Below, in pieces: positions 27,799 to 36,603 of a stretch of DNA of 64,000 nt (its first letter is position 1; each line of letters begins with the position of its first letter). The notes under the pieces were generated by a model. The model had not been told where the DNA came from and made no database searches. It saw nothing but the letters and a program-made list of their open reading frames with translations. The stretch is from Symbiodinium microadriaticum (lineage: Eukaryota; Sar; Dinophyceae; Suessiales; Symbiodiniaceae): NCBI GenBank assembly GCA_001939145.1, contig LSRX01000168.1, positions 291,437 through 355,436 on the forward strand. Reading direction: 5' to 3'. The position numbers and the translations under genes are program-made.

Positions 27799-27851
27799 GT
27801 TTAGGGTTTTAGGGGTTTTTTAAGGGTTAAGGGTTTAGGGTTTAGGGAAGT
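27799..27851 (+). repeat. TTTAGGG array between 15-base direct repeats
   Basis: A 53-base telomere-type array flanked by TCCAACTTGTGGAGG at 27784-27798 and 27852-27866. Its left edge reads GTTTAGGG and its right edge ends GGGAAGT. Confidence 0.85.
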
Positions 27852-27869
27852 TCCAACTTGTGGAGGTTA

Positions 27870-27915
27870 CCCGTATAGGCTCCATAGTAAAAGGAACTAC
27901 CCTGGAGCCTATGGG
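27870..27915. mobile_element. MITE family A, short copy with TA flanks
   Basis: A 46-base copy: CCCGTATAGGCTCC … GGAGCCTATGGG, flanked by TA (27868-27869, 27916-27917). The middle has been lost. Confidence 0.7.
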
Positions 27916-28039
27916 TAGGGTTAAGGGATGCTTAGGGTCTAGGGTTTGAGGCTTCGGGGTGGTTCAGGGCTTTGACTTTCGGTGTAGGGAGAGCTCAGGG
28001 TCTGGTTTTTTTAGGTCCAGGGAAACGGTTTAGGGGTTT

Positions 28040-28600
28040 CAGGGTGTAGCGTTTTTTTGGGTTTAGGGTTTAGGGTTTTTGGGTTTAGGGTTTGGCTTGC
28101 CGCTTCGATTGCTAGGAGTAAACTCAAGCTCGTGTATTGGTTGCTCCGGCAAAGATATTTCCACCAAAGCCTCAACCCTCACAGCCCTCAAAGGACCGTC
28201 ACTATGTGCACACACACACACAGAGACAGAGATCTTTACTAATATTCTAACTTACTTCCCCAAAACGCCAGGGAAAAAAAAGGTTAGACTTTCAGATTGC
28301 TACTAAATGATGAGAAACTCAAAAAGCCTAAAGGTTGGGTATTGGAGAACCAAGATAACTTAGACATAAACGCCCTAAACCCTAAACCCTAAGCCCTAAG
28401 CCCTAAGCTCTAAACCCTAAACCCTAAGCCCTAAACCCTAAACCCTAGACCCTGAACCCTAAACCCTAACCCCCTAACCCCCTAAACCCCTAAACCCTGA
28501 ACCCTAAACCCTATAAGCCCTAAACTCTAAACCCTAAACCCATAAACCCTAAACCCTAAACCCTAAGCCCTAAACCCTAAACCCTAAACCGTAGACGCTG
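28040..28600. repeat. Telomere-type arrays
   Basis: TTTAGGG at 28060-28092, a short CA microsatellite at 28205-28220, then a long CCCTAAA array at 28370-28590. Confidence 0.9.
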
Positions 28601-28677
28601 CTGAGAGCCGGGGCCGAAGAGCACCCGGCTGAGGGTGGGCCAGAGGCCGCGGACCTGGAGCGATCCCAGCAGATGAA
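28590..28677. other. GC-rich exon-like island
   Basis: The plus strand reads TLLRAGAEEHPAEGGPEAAD, then LERSQQM. The minus strand also stays open and would end in CTACG before GTTTAGGG. The plus reading is more protein-like, the minus one fits the donor pattern of other islands. Strand undecided. Confidence 0.3.
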
Positions 28678-28687
28678 CCCAAAGAGT

Positions 28688-28868
28688 CCTACGGTTGATG
28701 ATAATAGTTCCCTTATGGAACTCTTTGAGGATCCCCTCAAGGGAACCCCTATTCTAATTATTAAGGGCCCTACGGTTGATGATACAAACCCTGCATTACC
28801 CATAATAAGGAATATATACCATAATTCCCGTAGTTTAGGGTCCTTAAGGATCATCAACAGTAGGTACT
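28688..28868. mobile_element. MITE family E with an inner insertion
   Basis: Starts CCTACGGTTGATGAT and ends ATCATCAACAGTAGG, an inverted repeat of about 15 bases. CCTACGGTTGATGAT also occurs internally near 28770, so one copy may be inserted in or joined to another. Related sequence at 13123 and 45311. Confidence 0.6.
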
Positions 28869-28922
28869 GCTTATGAGGGATACTTCCCAAATCATAAAAG
28901 TACTTCCTATGGTATAGAAACC

Positions 28923-29320
28923 CTAGAGTCTACCATATAAATATGTGCAGGATCCTTTGGGGAAGAACTCTCTTTTTGAGGAGCTCGGCATGCGTGGCGG
29001 ACAGGCAACTCGGTTCCCCAATGCCCGCTTGACCAATAAAGGGGACCCATTTACCTCCAAGGGTTTTTTGCGAAGCAAGCATGCTTTCGCCAGCTCCCCG
29101 GCTCCTGCATAGAGGTCCAGGCATGCGGCGCACGAGTGGGCCTTCACGAAGTCATGCCACATGGCATGGCGAAGCGCCGGATAGAATACCGGCTCGATGC
29201 CCTCTGGCGCCGACGAGGCGCTGCCATACAGCTTCAACTTCGCCTCCACTTTCAGCTGCCGCGGAGTCTCCGAGCCGTGGAAGTGGCCGATGACCCCGCT
29301 TCTGTTTGATTTGGGGAAGT
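28923..29320 (-). pseudogene. Coding remnant with DLYAGAGELAKACL motif
   Basis: On the minus strand a frame open from about 29305 to 28923 reads VIGHFHGSETPRQLKVEAKL near its start and CAACLDLYAGAGELAKACLL further on. D-L-x-x-G-x-G-E-L-A resembles the first motif of a Rossmann-fold SAM-dependent methyltransferase, but only this motif is seen and the frame then drifts into Lys/Ser/Phe-rich sequence. It may be one exon of a larger gene or a fragment of a dispersed family. No start codon with context or splice sites is convincing. Confidence 0.35.
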
Positions 29321-29339
29321 ATCAACGGCAGGAGCTAAA

Positions 29340-30221
29340 CTAGGAGTTATCAACCGATGCACTTCAAAACCCTAAACCCTACTAGACCTACAATGATACC
29401 CCAAAAATCCAACAGCTTGTACAACCTGCCCAGTTTAGGGCCCCTAAAGGCTTAGAGCACCCAAGCTACAGCTTCCGACAGTCTCACAGCTAGAGGGGGT
29501 TTAGGGTCCAGGGTCTAGGGCTTGAAATGGCTTGATCGCAAGCAACACGAGAGCACTCCTATGATTGAAACTCTAAGACTTAAACCCGTCGATCTGAATG
29601 AGCTAAGCAACCATAAACCGAACACAAACATAAATCACATAAATCACAAAACCCTCAACTATGCAAGCCAGAAAACACACGTCTAGAACGTCAACCGTGG
29701 ATGCACCCTTTCTGCTGATGGATATACGATACTTCTAATTATAGTCTATGGTACACGACAAAATATAGAGGCTTGTCCATAAAACACGGACTTCTAAACC
29801 CTGCATCATCCATAATAAGTCCTCTGCGTAGCCTGAGGCACCGCAAGACCTAAACCCTAAACCCCAAACATCCCGTGAAGCCCTAAACTGGAGAGCTCTA
29901 GTAGCCCACTCAGATCTTACAATGTACCCTTATTCAGAATATTCTTTAAACCATATTAGAGATCCTCGAACAAGTTGGGGCATATTCCTTAACTACAATA
30001 TAGGGATCTTGGAAGGTTTTGGGCAGTTGGCGCCCTTTCAGAAACACGATAGACACCCTGAAGACAGCCTATCCGGATGTTGGAGTTTCGGGTTCTGGGT
30101 TTTTAAGGTTCAGGGTTCAGGGGTTTTGGGGCCTAAGGTTCATGCTTTAGGGGTTTGGGGTTTAGGGGTTTAGGGGTTTGGGGTAACATGTTCCGCAGCC
30201 GATGGATTTTGGAAGACACAG
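29340..30221. other. Repeat-rich intergenic stretch
   Basis: Scattered CCCTAAA and TTTAGGG words (29365-29380, 29495-29525, 29845-29870, 30135-30185). The rest is AT-rich without a supportable gene. A family-E-like word (CCTGCATCATCCATAATAAG) lies at 29800. Confidence 0.5.
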
Positions 30222-30327
30222 GGGTCGTTCTCTAAAGTAGGGTCCCATTTCGGGCCCTTTTGTATAAGGGTGCCGGGCCGTACTATGTTCGGGACCTAAA
30301 AGGGGACCCTAATTTAGAGAGCTACCC
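30222..30327. mobile_element. MITE family B, copy 2
   Basis: GGGTCGTTCTCTAAAGTAGG … CCTAATTTAGAGAGCTACCC, about 106 bases, with inner TATAAGGGTGCCG. Confidence 0.8.
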
Positions 30328-30467
30328 ATATAGCCATCCAGGAAGGACGCCTCATCCTCGTCCGGTCGGCCTCACAATGGCTGCAAGAGCAAGGCTTTGC
30401 GGGTTGAGTGGTTGGCGAATAAAGGTTTCGGGCTGCAAGGTTTAGAATTTTGGGGACCGAAGGAATA

Positions 30468-30557
30468 CCCATAGGCCCCCAAGTAGTTCCGTTTAGGGAT
30501 TACCTTATAGGATTCTAAATATAAACCACAAAAAGGAACTACTTAGGGGCCTATGGC
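30468..30557. mobile_element. MITE family A, copy with TA flanks
   Basis: 90 bases, CCCATAGGCCCCCAAGTAG … GGGGCCTATGGC, flanked by TA (30466-30467, 30558-30559). Confidence 0.88.
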
Positions 30558-30651
30558 TAGTTATCATATACTAATTTTTCCTAGCCCCCTGAACCTCAAA
30601 CCTTAAAGTCTAAACCCCTCAACCCTAAACCTTAAACAACAAAAAACCCAG

Positions 30652-30738
30652 ATTATGCTGAGCCGGTCTCTGAAGGCCTGAGCCCATCTCGGAGAGCAGC
30701 CAAGTCTGAAGTCACTTGCAAGGCCCACAACTACTGGG
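30652..30738 (+). other. Exon-like island followed by GTTTAGG
   Basis: After AAACCCAG it reads YAEPVSEGLSPSRRAAKSEV, then TCKAHNYW, and is followed by GTTTAGGATTG. Protein-like, family unknown. Confidence 0.35.
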
Positions 30739-30866
30739 GTTTAGGATTGAAAGGTTTAGGAGTTGAAGGGTTTATTAAGGGTGTAAAGGATTAGGGCTTT
30801 GTGGTTGTTGGGGGGCTGGGGTTTCGAGTTCAGGGTCAAGGACCCTGGTGTGTAGGGTTTAGGGCT

Positions 30867-31100
30867 TGCGCAACCTCTAGATCCTCGCCTACCTTGAGAG
30901 GTGTGTATGACATCTCCGGCCCGGTAAGATGGGTAGTTTTCTAAAATAGGGTCCCCTTTGGGGTCCTTTTTATAAGGGTGCCGTACTATATTGGTGTCTA
31001 AAAAGGGGCCCTAGTTGAGAGAGCTACCCAGATGGAAGGGCGAGAGCAAAGTGCCACGCCCTGTGCCAGTTCTGCTGCACTGGGAAGGAGGTCCCCAAGC
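30867..31100 (+). other. Coding-like island split by a family B MITE
   Basis: Two blocks, about 30867-30930 and 31034-31095, become one open frame if the MITE and one AGAT copy are left out: the left block ends GVYDISGPVR, the right one continues KGESKVPRPVPVLLHWEGGP. The frame then meets a stop and a GTTTAGGG array. The MITE therefore sits in what was coding or coding-like DNA. Product unknown. Confidence 0.35.
30931..31029. mobile_element. MITE family B, copy 3 with AGAT flanks
   Basis: 99 bases, GGGTAGTTTTCTAAAATAGG … GAGAGCTACCC. AGAT stands on both sides (30927-30930 and 31030-31033), a probable 4-base target duplication. Confidence 0.8.
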
Positions 31101-31103
31101 TTG

Positions 31104-31142
31104 AGGGGTTTAGGGCTTAGGGGGCCCTAAACCCTAAACCCT
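31104..31142. repeat. Inverted telomere-type junction
   Basis: GGTTTAGGGCTTAGGGGG runs straight into CCCTAAACCCTAAACCC, an inverted repeat able to fold back. Confidence 0.8.
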
Positions 31143-31893
31143 CAACTTAACTCCATACTCCCGGATCCTGAACCCGAAATCCTGCGCCAGAATCAATGAA
31201 TCCCTAAGTTCTGCGAGGCAGCGAAGCTTACATTAAAGAGTTACATACAGGAGTTCAAACCTGCACAGAGCTGCACATAGACAAACACACGCCCAATATG
31301 TATCTATCTATTGCACATGTAGACATACATGTGACTGCACATGTGCAGCTACATCAGTAAAAAACAACAGTATAACAATCGCAACAACATATGACTCTAA
31401 CACCAACACCCATAGCACATGTTACACAATCAAAATGACAGTGACAATATTACTAGCAATGATATTTGCGTGTCAGAGTCTAAGTCTGCTTGGATTTGTG
31501 ACGGGCAGCTGTCGATATCCTCAACCTCCAGGTACCCGAAACCCTAATCCCTAAACCCCTAAAGAACAACCCTAAACCCTAAATTCTAAACACTAAATTC
31601 TAAACCCTAAAGGAGCCCTTACAAGGAGCCCTTATGGATCTCTGACAGGAAGCCTTAAAACGGAAACCATTTTAAAGGACTCCTATAGATCCTTTGACGG
31701 CTTTAAATTGGGCTCATGGGATTTCATTTAGGGTCTTTTTCGGGGTTTCGTTAGGGTTCTTTCGGGTCTTCTAGGGCTTCATTAGATCAGATTACAGGGT
31801 TTCATTCGGGTCTTATAGGGCTTATTATTAGTATCGGTGTTGCTAGCCCAGGACCTACATAGTTACACAAGGCATACTCACCAGAAGCCCTTA
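31143..31893. other. AT-rich intergenic stretch
   Basis: CCCTAAA words at 31535-31610; otherwise AT-rich, with CACAT/ACATGT-rich microsatellite-like sequence at 31260-31360. No gene recognised. Confidence 0.5.
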
Positions 31894-32002
31894 CCCAAAG
31901 GGTCCAAGTACCTAATAATCATATACTCCCCCAAATATTAACCTAGATAACTACCATCCGCAACCAAAGTACCTTATTATTTGGTCCTTTGGACCCTTAG
32001 GG
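31894..32002. mobile_element. MITE family C, copy 4
   Basis: CCCAAAGGGTCCAAGTACC … TTTGGACCCTTAGGG, about 109 bases. Confidence 0.65.
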
Positions 32003-32040
32003 TTACCTCGAAACACCAACCCCAATACGTCTGCAAGCCC

Positions 32041-32123
32041 GATTCCCCACCGACTACCGTTTGGGTTTAGGGTTTAGGGTTTAGGGCTTCGGGAGGCTGA
32101 TCCCCCACCGACTATCGCTTGGG
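32041..32123. repeat. TTTAGGG array between 25-base direct repeats
   Basis: Copies at 32041-32065 and 32099-32123 (core CCCCACCGACTA) differ at about three or four bases and enclose a short TTTAGGG array ending GGGCTTCGGGAGGCT. Confidence 0.75.
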
Positions 32124-32146
32124 GCCCTAAACCCTAAACCCTAAAC

Positions 32147-32208
32147 CGGGCCTGCAGCTTTCAAAAGCTGCTGCGACATCAGCTCGGCACAGCCTGCCAC
32201 CTTAGAAA
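32147..32208 (-). other. Exon-like island followed by GTTTAGGG
   Basis: On the minus strand, after CACTAAAG, it reads VSKVAGCAELMSQQLLKAAG, then P, and is followed by GTTTAGGGTTTAGGG. Strong helix-like, protein-like composition. Family unknown. Confidence 0.45.
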
Positions 32209-32224
32209 CTTTAGTGACATAGGG

Positions 32225-33300
32225 TTTAGGGTTTAGGGGTTTGGGGTTATAGGGTTTAGGGTTTATAGGGTTTAAGGCTTAGGATTTTAACATCGAGGCT
32301 CCTAGCTTAACAGTTGAACAGCCATGGTCACCGACGCGCCCGCAGATCACAATTAGGGCTTTGGTAGTCCGTCGTAATTTTGATCCTTGGCTTCATGCGG
32401 GCTTTTCTGACTTGATTCTGAGGCTACGGCTACGGGATGTGTAGTACATTCTAATTCAGTATGCGGCATAATAGAACAATGTTGTTGCCTTGGCGGTGAC
32501 TTATGGGATAGCGATACACTGAAGGGGCTACGGACTTTCGGGTTCAGAATTGATGAGACATGAATGAAGCCCAGAGATATGGTTGCATATTGCACATACC
32601 TGGGCCGCTAGGGTATGCCATGCGAGTATATGGTGATCTACGTACGGGTGGATATCTTCGTTCGCACCGGTGTGGGGGTGCCCAACGGAATACGTCACTC
32701 AAGGCACCGTACTTCCTCTACCTAGAGGTGGCTTCCGGACGAGCACTTGGCATGACTGTTATATACCTGACCGCACAATCATAGCGACAAGCGCGCACGA
32801 ATTTTGGGTATACCTCCGACATCCGTTACTGGGAACAAGCCACAACCATAAATAGAAGCAAACAAACGCAGCAAGGCTATGTCTCAAGAGCCTAAGTCAA
32901 GCACAAGGAGTCCACAAAGCCATGATAGCATTAGATTACGGCATCGACACTCCACTCCTCCTAAAAGGTCAGTATTTGGAGATCTCCATTAAAGGAAACC
33001 ATAGCCATAGCCCCAAAAAAGGAACACCTAAAAGCAACACCTAAAGCTTTAAGGGAAGACTGCCTCTAGTTTATGATCTCATGAACTCAGCCATCATCAA
33101 GGCCACTTTCTCGGAATTGCAAAAACTCTCTTTCGGCAGCGCGAATTGGTCTTGCATGGTCAGGTTGGGGATGCATAGACCCTTAAATTCAGTACCTTTT
33201 ATTGGATGACTCAGTTTTAATGTCGAATACTACTATAAGAAACTAAGATATCCAACAAACAATACTGATTTAAGATTCTAGGTACTGTCCAATGTATGAG
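32225..33300. other. Intergenic stretch, no gene recognised
   Basis: TTTAGGG words at 32220-32290. The rest is mixed composition with short frames on both strands (32353-32595, 32560-32784) that show no domain. Confidence 0.45.
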
Positions 33301-33583
33301 TGTTGTTTTGTTTAAATTACGGGGTGTGGATAACGAAACTTGATGAGAACAGCGGGTGTGCTAAATACGGGTTGGTCGAAGTTCCAGGGGGTCCAGTTCG
33401 TGCGCAGTTTCAGCGCACGTCAGTGGCCCAATTCTGCTGTTGCCAATGCATCTTACGGCCTGCAATGCCCCTTCGCATTGCGTGGCGGCGGTGGCAGCGT
33501 TGCCGAAAGCCAGGTCCGCACGACTGGCGATGTGAAGCCCATCGCATGGCCTCCAGAAGCTCGAGCTTTTCGAGGCTGCGTTG

Positions 33584-33858
33584 CTATGCCATAGCCTTGC
33601 AGCTTGCCTTGCTTGCTGAGATCCCTACAGGCAGCGGAGGGGCTAAATCTGGGGTTGTGTTCGTATCTCGAAACATACTCACTTTACCACCCAAGTTGCA
33701 GTACACAGATTCCAATACCGCCGCGTCCAGGAAGACATCAGCCAGAACAGTTTCTACAGGGACGGACTCGACAACCTGAAAGGTGACTCGACTGTGGCCA
33801 CTTGTCTCGCAAGCGCTGAGCACTGCATCGTAGCTGATGACGTGAGGAGCCTTGGCAG
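33584..33858 (-). pseudogene. PPR-like fragment
   Basis: After CCCTCGCACAG the minus strand reads AKAPHVISYDAVLSACETSG and stays open to 33584. VISYDAVLSACE matches the start of the PPR motif used in the neighbouring gene (VISYNAVISSCEKG), but the next residues (VTFQVVESVPVETVLADVFL) do not continue the repeat. It may be a remnant or a terminal exon of another PPR gene. A GC-rich stretch continues down to about 33370 without a clear frame. Confidence 0.4.
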
Positions 33859-33949
33859 CTGTGCGAGGGTTTAGGGTTTAGGGTTTTGGGTTTAGAGTCA
33901 ATCTCTCTGTCGGGCACTTGTCGGGTTGACCTATGTATATATTTCGCTA

Positions 33950-34035
33950 AACTCGGATCCCTTTTATTGGGTCCCCAATATAGTGCGGCACCCTTATAAA
34001 AAACAGCACCCTAAAAGGGACCCTAATCTAAAGAA
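33950..34035. mobile_element. MITE family B, copy 4 (decayed left end)
   Basis: Contains TGGGTCCCCAATATAGTGCG, GGCACCCTTATAA and AAGGGACCCTAATCTAAAG as in other family B copies. Lies just downstream of the PPR gene. Confidence 0.65.
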
Positions 34036-34115
34036 GGAGAAATGCCTGAACTGCTTTTGCCCTCGAGTCTGGCTTGTAGACACTACAATCTGACTGAAAA
34101 GGCCAAAATCTGAAT

Positions 34116-35705
34116 CTACTGCACCCACAACCTACCACGCTCAGAAAAAGTTTGATAGACAGTCGCAGAAGCAACTTCGTGTTGCTGCATGGCATCCAGA
34201 AAGTGAACATTGAGCTGCCACTTCGCCGCTTGAACACAGGCGCTCGTGGTGGCATTATAGCTGACAGCATCAGCATGAAGCATGTCCTGGTGCAGCTCAT
34301 GGTAGAGGTGTGTAGCTAGTTGCCACTGGCTCCCTCGTGCAGAAGAACTGATCGTGGCATTGTAGCTGATGATATCTCTGACGACTTTAGCGTTGGGCAT
34401 TCGAGCAAAAAGGTGCGCCGCCAGCTGCCACTTCCGACCATTCTCACAGGAGCTGATGACAGCGTTGTAGCTGATAAGCTCTGGGTGAAGCGTTGCTCGG
34501 TCCATAGTGGTGAACAGGTGCAGTGCCCATTGCCATTGTTCGTCCTTCTCGCAGGAGCTGATGGCAGCACTGTAGCTTATGACATCAGCCGCAAGGCTTT
34601 CGTCGGGCATGGTGTGCAGCAAGCCTATTGCCAACTGCCACTGCGCGCCTTTCTCACAAGAACTGATTGTGGCATTGTAGCTAATAACATTCGGCAAGAT
34701 TTTGGCCTTCGGCATTGCTTTGAAGAGACCCACTGCCAGCTGCCACTGCCGACCTTTCTCACAGGAGCTTATGGCACCATTGAAGCTGATGACATTCGGT
34801 AAAAGCTCCGCCTCAGGCATAACATCCAAAAAGTGTATAGCCAGTTGCCATCGGGCGCTCCTTGCGCAACAGCTGATAGTGGCATTATAGCTGATGACAT
34901 CAGCAGTCACTTCAGCGTCCGACATGCTATAAAGAAATTGCACAGCCCAAGGCCATTGCTGGCCTTTCTCACAGGAGCTGATGACGGCATTGTAGCTGAT
35001 GACTGTTGCAGGCAATCTCCACTTCGGCATTGCGCTGAACAAGTGTATTGCTAACTCCCACTGCCCAGCCTTGCCCACAGAGCTAATGGTGGCATTGCTG
35101 CTCATGACATCCGCAGGGAGCTTTGCTTCACGAATGGCCGTAGACAAGCGTAGGGACCATTGCCATTGCTTCCCCTTCTCGCAAGTGTTGATGGCGGCAG
35201 TGTAGCCAATGATGTCGGCTGCAATCTTGGCTTTCGGCATATTGTCAAGCAAATGCAGGGCCAACTGCCACTGCCCGGACTTCCCACAGGAGCTAATCGT
35301 GGCATTGTATGTAATAGCATCCGGTATAACCACAACCTCTGCCATAGATTTGAACAGGTGTAGTGCAGGAAGCCACTGCCCATCTTTCTGACAAGAGCTG
35401 ATGGTGGCATTGTAGCTAATCACATCGGGTACAAGCTTCACTTGTGGTATCTCCTCGAAAAGCTGCAGCGCCACTTGCCACTGCGAGCCTTTCTCACAGG
35501 AGCTGATGGTAGCGTTATAGCTTACCACCTTGGGGGTGATTGATGCCTTAGGCATGCCACGAAACAAAGCCAATGCCATCTGCCAATGTGCAGCCTTCGT
35601 GCACGTACTGATTGCAATAGTGAAGTCTTGCAAGCGCAGCGTCATCTTGCCGTCCTTAACTCCGAACACCCTATACCGACCTAAGGACTGAAACAAGCCA
35701 GTCAT
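34116..35705 (-). CDS. Pentatricopeptide repeat (PPR) protein, 14 repeats
   Basis: 529 codons in one uninterrupted frame from an ATG at 35705 to a TAG at 34116. After a short N-terminal part (MTGLFQSLGRYRVFGVKDGK) come 14 tandem repeats of exactly or nearly 35 residues, such as VISYNATISSCEKGAQWQLA. PPR proteins bind organelle RNA one base per repeat and steer its editing, cleavage, stability or translation. Nearly all repeats have Asn at position 5 and many have Asp at position 35, the pair that reads U in the known PPR code. No E, DYW, SMR or kinase domain follows. The last residues are TFSERGRLWVQ. No transit peptide is obvious, so true 5' sequence may lie upstream: TTGTTTCAG at the SLGRYR codons could be an acceptor and GTAAGA at about 35738 a donor. 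Repeat style is typical of dinoflagellate PPRs. Confidence 0.92.
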   Translation of the reverse strand: MTGLFQSLGRYRVFGVKDGKMTLRLQDFTIAISTCTKAAHWQMALALFRGMPKASITPKVVSYNATISSCEKGSQWQVALQLFEEIPQVKLVPDVISYNATISSCQKDGQWLPALHLFKSMAEVVVIPDAITYNATISSCGKSGQWQLALHLLDNMPKAKIAADIIGYTAAINTCEKGKQWQWSLRLSTAIREAKLPADVMSSNATISSVGKAGQWELAIHLFSAMPKWRLPATVISYNAVISSCEKGQQWPWAVQFLYSMSDAEVTADVISYNATISCCARSARWQLAIHFLDVMPEAELLPNVISFNGAISSCEKGRQWQLAVGLFKAMPKAKILPNVISYNATISSCEKGAQWQLAIGLLHTMPDESLAADVISYSAAISSCEKDEQWQWALHLFTTMDRATLHPELISYNAVISSCENGRKWQLAAHLFARMPNAKVVRDIISYNATISSSARGSQWQLATHLYHELHQDMLHADAVSYNATTSACVQAAKWQLNVHFLDAMQQHEVASATVYQTFSERGRLWVQ

Positions 35706-35744
35706 AAATAATAAGGAGCCCTAAACCGGTAGGTCTTACAGAGA

Positions 35745-35980
35745 TCAGGGCTCATGTTGAAAGACAGCAATCATTGCACCGACCAGGTCTGCACGGCGCC
35801 AGCCCCGAAGCTCACGCAAGACATGGCCAACGAGTCGAGGACGCCCTCGCAGCTTCGCCAACTTCGGAGCCATAAACTCGCCCACACTTTCAGCGTCTGC
35901 TGGCTGGGACAGCCTGTCCTTGGAACGGGAAGAAGCATGGACCTGTATCCCTAGAGGCGCAGCTCTTGATATGATAACCC
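35745..35980 (-). other. Possible 5' exon of the PPR gene
   Basis: A GC-rich block directly upstream of the PPR gene on the same strand. One frame reads MAPKLAKLRGRPRLVGHVLR from an ATG at 35873 and stops before a strong donor-like CTCTGTAAGACC (about 35739). The frame does not join the PPR frame cleanly, so it could be a 5' exon with a different donor, a leader, or unrelated. Confidence 0.3.
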
Positions 35981-36054
35981 GATGCTCCTGAACTTCAAAC
36001 GGCCTAAATCCTAAACCCTGAGCGCATCCTACAATCAACCCTAAACCCGTAAGA

Positions 36055-36320
36055 CCTAAATACATCCTAAACTCTAAAGCCCCAAAACCCCCAAATCCCT
36101 AAACCCTAAAACCCTAAGCCCCAAGCCCTAAACCCAAAAAACCCTAAACCCCTAAACCTTAAGCCCTAAAGCCCCAAACCCCTAAACCCAAAAAACCCCT
36201 AAACCCCTAAACTCTTAACCCTAAACCCCAAAACCCCTAAACCCCCAAACCCCTAAACTCTTAACCCTAAACCCCAAAACCCCAAAACCCCCAAAACCCT
36301 AAAAGCCCCTAAACACGCAG
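36055..36320. repeat. CCCTAAACCCC array
   Basis: Telomere-type array, CCCTAAA, CCCCTAAAC and AACCCCAAAACC variants. Confidence 0.92.
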
Positions 36321-36406
36321 ACCCGCTTTCCAAGGCTCTAGACCCTCGAGAAGCTGGCTTGACTTCGACATGGCCGGGACCCGAGCCTCAGGGTGTTTTA
36401 CGGCTT
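36321..36406 (+). other. Exon-like island
   Basis: After AAACACGCAG one frame reads DPLSKALDPREAGLTSTWPG, then PEPQGVLR. Protein-like, unknown. Confidence 0.3.
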
Positions 36407-36603
36407 CTCAGGGGTTCCTTTAAGGGAATTCCTTTTTAAGGGCTTCCTTTAAGGGTGCTCCTTTTAAGGGAATTCCTTTTAAGGGGTTCCTTTAAGAGAA
36501 TTCCTTTTAAGGGGTTCGTTTTAAGGGAATTCCTGTTAAGGGAACTCCTTTCAGGGAATTCCCTTTAAGGGAAGTCCTTTAAGGGAACTCCTTTAAGGGA
36601 TGT
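36405..36603. repeat. GGGAATTCCTTTTAA tandem repeats
   Basis: About a dozen imperfect 15-20-base units around the palindrome GGGAATTCC with TTTAAGG spacers. Confidence 0.9.

Noticed and set aside
33300..33779. Plus-strand open frame of 159 codons
   Set aside because: Frame has unremarkable composition and overlaps a minus-strand PPR-like reading that fits the neighbourhood better.
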